64,000 nt of DNA from Thalassospira lucentensis MCCC 1A00383 = DSM 14000 (GTDB taxonomy: Bacteria; Pseudomonadota; Alphaproteobacteria; Rhodospirillales; Thalassospiraceae): positions 310,001 through 374,000 of the forward strand of contig NZ_ATWN01000001.1 in the NCBI RefSeq assembly GCF_000421265.1, in the 5' to 3' direction. This document shows positions 57,106 through 64,000 of this stretch, piece after piece (positions within the stretch are counted from its first letter, which is position 1; every line of letters begins with the position of its first letter). The notes under the pieces were generated by a model. The model was not told where the DNA came from. It saw only the letters and a program-made list of their open reading frames with translations, and made no database searches. A program made the translations under genes and the position numbers.

Positions 57106-58368
57106 ATGGCCCCAACCAAGCCGCTTGATATGGACTTTGTCCGCAGCCAGTTTCCCGCCTTGTCGAACGGATGGACGTTTTTTGACAATGCCGGTGGCTC
57201 GCAAATCCTGAAATCTGCTGTCGATCGCATCAATACGTTTTTGTATGAAAAGAACGTGCAGATTGGCGGATCGTACGACGTGTCACAAAGTGCCGCCGCC
57301 GCCCTGCTAGAAGCACGCACCAGTGCGATGCATTTGGTCAATGCCAGCCGCCCCGAAGAAATCGTCTTTGGCAGCTCGACCACGGCGTTGTTGCAAAATC
57401 TGGCAAAGGCCATGACCAGCCAGCTTGCCAACGGCGATGAAATCATCGTCACCATTGCCGATCATGAATCTAACATTGGCCCGTGGGATCGCCTGCAGGA
57501 TGCCGGGATCAATATTAAATTCTGGCCGCTGGATCGTGATCAGATGAAACTTGATCTGGCCGATCTTGAACCGCTGATGACGGACCGGACCAAGCTTGTC
57601 TGTGTCACCCATGTGTCCAACATTCTGGGCTCGATCAACCCGATCCGCGAAATTGCCGATTTTGTCCACGCACGCGGGGCGCGTCTGTGCGTGGATGCGG
57701 TGGCCTATGCCCCGCACCGCGCAATTGATGTGCAGGCCTTTGATGCCGATTACTATGTCTTTAGCTTGTATAAGACCTATGGTCCGCATTACGCGATGAT
57801 GTACGGCAAATATGACTGTCTGCTCGAACTCGACACGCTGTATCACTATTTCTATGGCAAGGATAAAGTGCCGGGCAAGCTGGAGCCGGGCAATCCGAAC
57901 TATGAACTGGCCTATGCCACCTGCGGCATTGTCGATTACCTGCAAACGCTTGGCGAAATGGCCGGTGAAACCGGTTCAGTCCGGGCCAAAATTGTTGCCG
58001 CCTTTGACGCGATTACGCAGCAGGAAAATGCCCTGTGTGATCGGCTTCTGACCTATTTGCGCGGGCGCAATAACTGCACCATCGTTGGGCATGCCGACAA
58101 CAAAGACGGCACGCGCATTCCGACCATCAGCTTCCGCTTTGATGGGCTGGATGCCGATAAGGTCTGCCGCTATATCGATCAGTCAAAAATCGCCATCCGC
58201 TTTGGGGATTTCCATTCGCGCCGTCTGGCTGAATATCTTGAAGTCACCGACAATGGTGGTTTGGTGCGTGTTGCGATGGTGCATTACAATACGATTGAAG
58301 AAGTCGATAAACTGACCGCCGCGTTGGATCAGATGTTTAACGATACATCCGCCCAACTTGGTGCGTAG
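57106..58368 (+). CDS. Cysteine-desulfurase-like PLP enzyme (class V aminotransferase fold)
   Basis: 420 residues; GGAGGA lies about 9 nt upstream. It is a class V fold resembling the cysteine-desulfurase-like TIGR01976 group: FFDNAGGSQ near the N-terminus, FGSSTTALLQNLAKA phosphate cup, ADHESNIGPW, VDAVAYAPHRAIDV, and the PLP Lys in FSLYKTYGPH (about 223). The segment where SufS/IscS enzymes carry their catalytic Cys reads RFGDFHSRRLAEYL, with no Cys, so persulfide chemistry is unlikely; a lyase, epimerase or transaminase-type reaction is more plausible. It lies between the transporter and the hydantoinase and overlaps no gene. Confidence 0.87.
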   Translation: MAPTKPLDMDFVRSQFPALSNGWTFFDNAGGSQILKSAVDRINTFLYEKNVQIGGSYDVSQSAAAALLEARTSAMHLVNASRPEEIVFGSSTTALLQNLAKAMTSQLANGDEIIVTIADHESNIGPWDRLQDAGINIKFWPLDRDQMKLDLADLEPLMTDRTKLVCVTHVSNILGSINPIREIADFVHARGARLCVDAVAYAPHRAIDVQAFDADYYVFSLYKTYGPHYAMMYGKYDCLLELDTLYHYFYGKDKVPGKLEPGNPNYELAYATCGIVDYLQTLGEMAGETGSVRAKIVAAFDAITQQENALCDRLLTYLRGRNNCTIVGHADNKDGTRIPTISFRFDGLDADKVCRYIDQSKIAIRFGDFHSRRLAEYLEVTDNGGLVRVAMVHYNTIEEVDKLTAALDQMFNDTSAQLGA

Positions 58369-58393
58369 GGCCAAGGCGGCAAAGGGGGATAAC

Positions 58394-59797
58394 ATGCAGT
58401 TTGACCGCATTATCAAAAACGGCACCATTGTCACCGCCAGCGACACCTTTGTCGCCGATGTCGGGATCATCGGTGGTAAAATTGCGGCACTGGCCAATGA
58501 CCTGACCGACAGTGCCGACATCATTGATGCCAGCGGGCTTTATGTCATGCCCGGCGGGATCGATAGCCACGTTCACATTGCCCAACCTTCTGGTGATGGC
58601 ATTGTCATGGCCGATGATTTTGAAAGTGGCACCCGATCCGCCGCGATGGGTGGCAATACCTCGATCTTAAGTTTCTGCATGCAGGAAAAGGGCGACAGCC
58701 TGCGTCACTCGCTTAAGGTCTATCACGATAAGGCCGACGGGGAATGTCACATCGATGTGGCATTCCATATGATCGTCACCGATCCAACCCCGGCTGTGCT
58801 GGGCCAGGAACTCCCGGCATTGGTCGAGGATGGCTACACCTCGTTCAAGGTTTTCATGACCTATGAAAACCTGCGTCTGCGCGATGATGAAATCCTCAAC
58901 ACACTTGATGCGGCCAAAAATACGGGCGCGCTTGTCATGGTCCATTGTGAAAACGAAGACGCCATTCGGTTCCTGATCGGGCAGCACGAAGCCAATGGCG
59001 AATTTTCCGCCAAGTCCCACGCGACAACCCGCCCGATTGCCGCCGAACGCGAAGCCACCCACCGTGCGCTGTCGCTGGCCGAAATTGTCGATACCCCGAT
59101 TGTCATCGTCCATGTGTCGAACCGTGAGGCGATGGAAGAAATGGAACGTGCCCGCGTGCGCGGCAGCAAGGTTATTGGTGAAACCTGCCCGCAATATCTG
59201 ATGCTGACGGCGGACGATCTTGATCAGAACGAGATGGAGGGGGCGAAATTTGTCTGCTCCCCACCGCCACGCGATAAGGCCAGTCAGGACGCCTGCTGGG
59301 ATGGTTTGCAACGTGGTGTGTTTGATCTGTTCTCATCCGATCACTGCCCGTTCCGCTTTGACGACCCCGAGGGCAAGCTGATTGAAAAGGGTAAGAAAAG
59401 CTTCCGCTGGATTCCCAATGGCATTCCCGGTGTGGCAACCCGCCTGCCGATCCTGTTTTCCGAAGGGGTGCAAAAGGGCCGCATTGATCTTAACCGCTTT
59501 GTCGCCCTGACCGCTACCAACCATGCCAAGCTCTATGGCATGTATCCTCAAAAGGGCACGATTGCGATTGGTTCGGACGCCGACATCGCCCTTTGGGACC
59601 CGGAAAAGAACGTCACCATCACCAATGATCTGCTTGCGCAGGGCTGTGACTACACCCCGTATGAGGGGCTGGAAGTGACCGGCTGGCCGGTTCTCACAAT
59701 GGTGCGCGGCAAAACCGTCGTCAAAGACGGTGAACTTTCGGGAGAAAAGGGCTATGGTAAATATTTGGCGCGCCAAAAATCAAATTTGATCGCGTGA
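58394..59797 (+). CDS. Dihydropyrimidinase / D-hydantoinase
   Basis: 467 residues from the ATG at 58394, with AAAGGGGG 6 nt upstream; a start at 58358 would overlap the previous gene. It is a cyclic amidohydrolase with two-metal site ligands HVHI (in GGIDSHVHIAQPS), the carboxylated Lys in SFKVFMTYE, His in MVHCEN and IVHVSN, and Asp in SSDHCPF. It opens hydantoin or dihydropyrimidine rings to N-carbamoyl amino acids. Genes usually paired with it (carbamoylase, dihydropyrimidine dehydrogenase) are absent, so the ring substrate is probably supplied by the transporter. Confidence 0.92.
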   Translation: MQFDRIIKNGTIVTASDTFVADVGIIGGKIAALANDLTDSADIIDASGLYVMPGGIDSHVHIAQPSGDGIVMADDFESGTRSAAMGGNTSILSFCMQEKGDSLRHSLKVYHDKADGECHIDVAFHMIVTDPTPAVLGQELPALVEDGYTSFKVFMTYENLRLRDDEILNTLDAAKNTGALVMVHCENEDAIRFLIGQHEANGEFSAKSHATTRPIAAEREATHRALSLAEIVDTPIVIVHVSNREAMEEMERARVRGSKVIGETCPQYLMLTADDLDQNEMEGAKFVCSPPPRDKASQDACWDGLQRGVFDLFSSDHCPFRFDDPEGKLIEKGKKSFRWIPNGIPGVATRLPILFSEGVQKGRIDLNRFVALTATNHAKLYGMYPQKGTIAIGSDADIALWDPEKNVTITNDLLAQGCDYTPYEGLEVTGWPVLTMVRGKTVVKDGELSGEKGYGKYLARQKSNLIA

Positions 59798-59815
59798 TAA
59801 ATCGAACATCTCACC

Positions 59816-59862
59816 GCGTAGCATCTTGACCGATTTGGTTTTGATGCTGCGCTGTTTTTTTG
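59816..59862 (+). terminator. Rho-independent terminator after the hydantoinase gene
   Basis: GCGTAGCATC pairs with GATGCTGCGC (one G-U) around a 17-nt loop, followed by TGTTTTTTT. Confidence 0.75.
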
Positions 59863-59894
59863 TGTGGGTTTGGGCCATAATATCCGTCGTTCCA

Positions 59895-61091
59895 TCACGC
59901 GGGTCGGATCAGGTTGGTGTCGTACCAGCCTTGCAAAGTTTGACTGCCGCAATAGCTTGTCCAGGTTGTCACGCGCTGTTGTGGTTGCCAGTTGTTCGGA
60001 GCCAGAAAGACCGTCGTGCCGCGCTTTTCACTAAACGGCGATGCGCCATAGGTCGAAATATTCCATTTGGTGGCCTGATGCACGGCAAAGTCCTGACCAT
60101 GGCGTCCCTTGGCGCCAAAGCCCCGGCTTAAGATGCCCGGCCACCCTTCAAGCTGGAAAAACGTGTTGGGCAACAGCCACGATGTATTTCCCGCCAGTAA
60201 CGAACAGACAAACGGGCAGGGTACCGGCGCCTTGTCTGCGCCAATCGCATCGGAAACCGCGCCTATGGCGGCCCCGAAAATGGCCTTTAGCACGTCGCCG
60301 GTGCGTGCCCCAATATAACCGCCAAGGATGGTGCCCTCTGTCGATCCGCCAACACTGTTGGGATAGGCATATCCCGCCCCGATATTGGTCAGGCCCTTGG
60401 CCCCGGAATAGTGCGAATGCATATAGGCGGTACTGGTGTTTTGATAAAGCGCGCCATGTTCCTTGAACATGTCAAGAAAGGCGGGCGGTGCGCCAAAGGG
60501 AATGTCTTCGACCGAATTGATGGCAACGAAATGGGCCCCGGTCGCAAAAAGCTCCATAAATGCCAGAATGTTTAAAACCTTGGCGGTTGCTGCATCGCCG
60601 TTTGGCTGGGCAATTTCCTGAGGGGTGAGGAAAAGGTCGGCGCGTTCGTACCCGGCAATCGAATAGACCGGCGATGTGTTTGGACCCGCAACCGGGCCGA
60701 AATAGGTGATATCCGGGACATAAAGGGCGATGCGGTTGGCCTGTACATAGGCCGCAATCCTTTCAAACAGGGCGATGTCTGTGGCCTGCGTTGTTGCCGG
60801 AACCCCGTTTTGCACCGTATTGGCCGTGCCAAGTACATGGTTCATCCAGATGGTGTGCCACAATCCCAGTATCTCTGCCTGCGTCGCGTCATCAATCAGC
60901 CAGTATCCCGGTTGATCGGCCTGTGCGGCGGCCAGAATGCCGTTTTGCATGGCGGTGGGATTGCGTACCTGACCATTGCCGTTTGCAAACAGTCTGTCGA
61001 TGAAGGTTGATACGGAATTTTGATTTGCCGTTCTGTTTTGATTGTACTGGGCTGGCAAAGTGGTTGCGTTTTGTGCGATGGCAAAATCCAT
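59895..61091 (-). CDS. Protein of unknown function (398 residues)
   Basis: 398 residues from the ATG at 61091; an upstream in-frame extension to 61238 is basic and Pro-rich and would overlap the preceding gene, so I did not use it. No signal peptide. The N-terminal part is Asn/Gln/Ala-rich (LPAQYNQNRTANQNSVSTF). The middle has YWLIDDATQAEILGLWHTIW and a beta-rich region. A Gly/Ala hydrophobic segment lies at about 270-310 (GYIGARTGDVLKAIFGAAIGA), and the end is Trp/Tyr/Cys-containing (WTSYCGSQTLQGWYD). I recognise no family. It follows the 174-residue gene by 52 nt and probably forms a pair with it. Confidence 0.75.
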   Translation of the reverse strand: MDFAIAQNATTLPAQYNQNRTANQNSVSTFIDRLFANGNGQVRNPTAMQNGILAAAQADQPGYWLIDDATQAEILGLWHTIWMNHVLGTANTVQNGVPATTQATDIALFERIAAYVQANRIALYVPDITYFGPVAGPNTSPVYSIAGYERADLFLTPQEIAQPNGDAATAKVLNILAFMELFATGAHFVAINSVEDIPFGAPPAFLDMFKEHGALYQNTSTAYMHSHYSGAKGLTNIGAGYAYPNSVGGSTEGTILGGYIGARTGDVLKAIFGAAIGAVSDAIGADKAPVPCPFVCSLLAGNTSWLLPNTFFQLEGWPGILSRGFGAKGRHGQDFAVHQATKWNISTYGASPFSEKRGTTVFLAPNNWQPQQRVTTWTSYCGSQTLQGWYDTNLIRPA

Positions 61092-61143
61092 GGTTCTTAC
61101 CCGTTTTCTGTGATTTTTGCGGTTCAGCGGCGCGGTGGCCGTC

Positions 61144-61668
61144 CTATTTGGGTTTGAACCAGGACGGGGCGGTGAATCTTGCTTGGGTGACCTTGGGTTT
61201 GATCGCGGCACCGGCCATGTTTTCCTGCGCGGTTTCAACCTCGGTGTTCAGGCCCGCGGCCAGAATGTCGGCCTGCATCGCGGCAACCACGGCAACGATC
61301 TTTGTGCCGAGTGTCTCAAGTGTCGGGTTGTAAAGCGTGCTGGGATAGCTTTCCGGGCGCATCAACGCCCCCTTGGGAGCTGCTTGATTGGCCTCGATCT
61401 GCAATGAAATCAACCCAGATAGCACCTCTTGGATGGCCGCGATCGCGATAAAGGTCTCTTCGATCTTTTCAATCAGTCCAAGCGGATCATCGCCCTTTTT
61501 GATGTCACCACAGGCTGCGACAAGCTGTTGATAGGCTGTGACTTTGGCCTTTAAGGCCCTGATCTGACCGGGGATGTCGATCTTGGCCCCCTTGATCGGG
61601 ACGCCACACTTCATGCCATCGGAAAGGGTCCAGATAGCATCCCACTCGGTCTTGAATTCTTTCAACAT
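61144..61668 (-). CDS. Helical protein of unknown function (174 residues)
   Basis: 174 residues from the ATG at 61668 (MLKEFKTEWDAIWTL), with GGAG 8 nt upstream. Mostly predicted helix: KVTAYQQLVAACGDIKK, LIEKIEETFIAIAAIQEVLSGL, TLGTKIVAVVAAMQADILAAGL. Two Cys (about 20 and 53). The basic C-terminus is WFKPK. No signal peptide and no family recognised. Its position before the 398-residue gene suggests a two-gene cassette, possibly of interacting proteins. Confidence 0.72.
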   Translation of the reverse strand: MLKEFKTEWDAIWTLSDGMKCGVPIKGAKIDIPGQIRALKAKVTAYQQLVAACGDIKKGDDPLGLIEKIEETFIAIAAIQEVLSGLISLQIEANQAAPKGALMRPESYPSTLYNPTLETLGTKIVAVVAAMQADILAAGLNTEVETAQENMAGAAIKPKVTQARFTAPSWFKPK

Positions 61669-61810
61669 GCTGCCTGCTCCGTGCAATGGAAATGCGCGCA
61701 TCAAACCGACGCACAAACAGCCCCGATTGTGACGCAAAAAGCAGGTTTAAATGAGAAAGGAGAAAAGCAGGCGTTAACAGTGATTGTTGATAATGAGCGC
61801 AATTGCAACT

Positions 61811-62752
61811 TTAGAAAAATATTCCACGTTGCGCCTGATCCCTTCGGCGACGCTCTTCTTCCATACCGGGTAATGCAGTTATCAGCTGCTCTACTGAGTT
61901 TTGGGTGCCGCTATATTCAAGGTGCACACCACGTTGAAATGCTTCACCCAAAGTCGGCTTCTGTGACCGATAAAATAATGCATTCTTGGAATAGATTTGG
62001 ACAGTCTCATTGAGCGCCGTTGTTTCTGTGGGTGTCAAAGTCAATGTGGAAAGCCGTGGTTCAGTTTGGTAGGCCATTGGTCTCGCATAAACCACGCTTA
62101 TTTCAGGTGTGATTGGGACAAGAATTTTTGGACGTAGAGACTGGTATACTGGTGATTTGATATTGTGGAAAAAACCATCACCAAAGATAAATTCACTATC
62201 GGGTGAGTAAAGTACGGCAAACTTTCCACGTGTTCCGATAAGAGAAACGGCTTGTTGTTGGCTATCCCTCATGTTGAGCTTCATTATTGCATTGCGCTCT
62301 TGCTTCTGTAAGCGGCCACGCAAACTTTCCGCAAGGCTAACCGACGCCTCGCGGTTCATAGGGGATCTGACAGCAAGTGAAACAATACATTCAACAAGGC
62401 AGGCGATTTGTTTATCTGACGCGTCTGCTGTGAGAAACCGTTCGTTTAGCATCTTTGCGTCGTAACGATCTTCCCGTGTAAGTGATTGTAGCCATGAGAT
62501 GACAGCTGGGAAATTACTGTCTGCCTGATCGAAAGCAGGTTCGAAATTCTGATCCCAAACAGTTTTCTCTCCTGGTGTTTCGCCTAGTTTGATGAAATGG
62601 CCGTTGCCAATAACGCCAAAATTGTCCGGCGGAGCTGGTGTGATTGTACCGTCTGGGCGTATCCAATGCGTTATGCCTTCGCTGTCCATCCAGTGCCTGG
62701 ATACGCATTCGGGCCACCAGTGATGACGCTCGGACTTTGATTTACCTTGCAT
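61811..62752 (-). CDS. DUF4238-like protein
   Basis: 313 residues. It starts with a His-rich motif, RHHWWPECVSRHWMDSEG, similar to the HHxxPxxYLxxF start of DUF4238 proteins. Helical stretches follow (LNERFLTADASDKQIACLVECIVSLAVRSPMNRE), then a beta-rich half with FAVLYSPDSEFIFGDGFF. Family function is unknown; relatives are scattered accessory genes. The gene is noticeably richer in A/T than its neighbours, which suggests acquisition. It starts 6 nt after the Dabb gene stop. The assignment to DUF4238 is tentative. Confidence 0.7.
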   Translation of the reverse strand: MQGKSKSERHHWWPECVSRHWMDSEGITHWIRPDGTITPAPPDNFGVIGNGHFIKLGETPGEKTVWDQNFEPAFDQADSNFPAVISWLQSLTREDRYDAKMLNERFLTADASDKQIACLVECIVSLAVRSPMNREASVSLAESLRGRLQKQERNAIMKLNMRDSQQQAVSLIGTRGKFAVLYSPDSEFIFGDGFFHNIKSPVYQSLRPKILVPITPEISVVYARPMAYQTEPRLSTLTLTPTETTALNETVQIYSKNALFYRSQKPTLGEAFQRGVHLEYSGTQNSVEQLITALPGMEEERRRRDQAQRGIFF

Positions 62753-62758
62753 GGACGC

Positions 62759-63067
62759 CTACATCGCCAAATCAAACACCATCAGACCGGAAATTTCGCC
62801 CTCGGCGGCCTTGACCAGTTCGGCGCCAAGGGCCTGATGGGTCGGGTGTTCAAGATACGCATCACGTGCGGCTTCATCATCAAAATCAATGCAAAACCCG
62901 TGGCGGAACCCTTTTTCAAGGTTTTCCGGGCTGACCGAAACGCCGCCGTCAAAGCCCCGCATTCCGGCTATTTCCCGGCCAAGGTCGGCCAGCGCATCAA
63001 ACAGGCTGTCTATGACATTCTGGTCAATGCCGGATTTGAATTTGATCAAGACAATATGACGGATCAT
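62759..63067 (-). CDS. Dabb-domain (stress-responsive A/B barrel) protein
   Basis: 102 residues from the ATG at 63067, with AAAGGAA 7 nt upstream. Dimeric alpha-beta barrel: MIRHIVLIKFK at the start, FDGGVSVSPENLEKGFRHGFCIDFDDEAARDAYLEHP, which is the typical Dabb pattern. Proteins of this family include stress-induced proteins and small enzymes; the function here is unknown. Same strand as, and 6 nt before, the DUF4238-like gene. Confidence 0.88.
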   Translation of the reverse strand: MIRHIVLIKFKSGIDQNVIDSLFDALADLGREIAGMRGFDGGVSVSPENLEKGFRHGFCIDFDDEAARDAYLEHPTHQALGAELVKAAEGEISGLMVFDLAM

Positions 63068-63273
63068 CGGCGGTTCCTTTGCAAAGCATAACACCCGATG
63101 ATCCCTTTAATTGAGCCGTGCTGTCAATGTTGGCTGGCACGGTACGTTCCATCGGGCATTTAATCGGGCTTGCAGTTTTCGACCAGTCGTGTTGAATGCA
63201 TTCAGTGTTCCCGATATCCATGAACACCACGGGCGACACCGTGGCCCAACCCGTCCCCGGCAGGAGGCCCTAC

Positions 63274-63532
63274 ATGCTGCTGACGTTTGAAACCGCACTT
63301 GGAATGCTTGCCGGTACGCTGACCACGATTGCCTTCCTGCCTCAGGTCATCCGTACATGGCGCACCCGATCGACCGCCGATATCTCGCTTGTGATGTTTC
63401 TCGTGCTGTGCAGCGGCGTTCTGCTGTGGCTGATTTATGGCTTGTTGCGCGGTGACTGGCCGGTGATCATTTCCAATGCCGTGACCATCCTTTTGGCGGG
63501 AACCATCCTGTTCTTCAAGTTGCGGCACGGCT

Positions 63533-63534
<2 letters not shown>
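63274..63534 (+). CDS. SemiSWEET-family sugar transporter
   Basis: 86 residues from the ATG at 63274, with AGGAGG at 63262-63267; earlier in-frame starts are ignored. Three TM helices are predicted in one MtN3/saliva triple-helix bundle, with the PQ motif in FLPQVIRTWRTRSTADIS on helix 1 and the helix 2 segment VMFLVLCSGVLLWLIYG. SemiSWEETs act as homodimers that carry sugars down a gradient across the inner membrane. Length is typical. Confidence 0.9.

Positions 63535-64000
<466 letters not shown>

Overview
The window looks like chromosomal DNA of a marine alphaproteobacterium, most probably Thalassospira or a close relative. This rests on the gene order yebC-ruvCAB-ybgC-tolQRAB-pal-cpoB-tilS-ftsH-folP-glmM, moderate GC, alphaproteobacterial protein sequences, a MmgR/alpha-r8-type small RNA and a marine-type DgcN/DgcA D-glutamate locus. 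I made the taxonomic call by eye; no search was run.

Layout. 1-5840: three tandem chemoreceptor genes on the minus strand, the first cut by the window edge. Receptors 2 and 3 share an identical 331-residue cytoplasmic tail. 6324-20350: a plus-strand housekeeping block covering recombination (ruvCAB), the Tol-Pal envelope system, tRNA-Ile lysidine synthesis (tilS), membrane proteolysis (ftsH) and folate synthesis (folP). 20614-25600: a two-component cassette between folP and glmM. It has a response regulator facing two overlapping 7TM sensor-kinase genes. The upstream kinase keeps its ATP-binding motifs but has Tyr at the phospho-acceptor position; the downstream one keeps the His but has lost the ATP-binding motifs. 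This reciprocal decay is the most interesting feature of the window.

25813-40662: glmM, thiD, a DinB-fold protein, an AEC transporter, a HAD phosphatase, a TPR/glycosyltransferase-41-like protein, ilvD, ald with a divergent Lrp regulator, an M48 peptidase with a DUF898 membrane protein, and a TetR regulator. 40765-46855: putrescine uptake and entry (potIHGF plus a puuA-type glutamate-polyamine ligase), all on minus. 47063-49050: dgcN-dgcA for D-glutamate use. 49424-50659: a membrane diguanylate cyclase. 50660-51539: a gene-free stretch ending in the MmgR-like RNA.

51540-64000: accessory and catabolic genes. These are a GNAT acetyltransferase with N-formylglutamate amidohydrolase, two identical tRNA-Val(GAC) genes, and a FadR-type regulator divergent from an amino-acid ABC transporter. 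The transporter is followed by a cysteine-desulfurase-fold PLP enzyme and a hydantoinase, and the regulator/transporter gap carries a 29-bp perfect palindrome. Then come three minus-strand genes of unknown function, a Dabb protein, a SemiSWEET sugar transporter and the 3' part of a class III aminotransferase. I found no insertion sequence, prophage, CRISPR array or rRNA.
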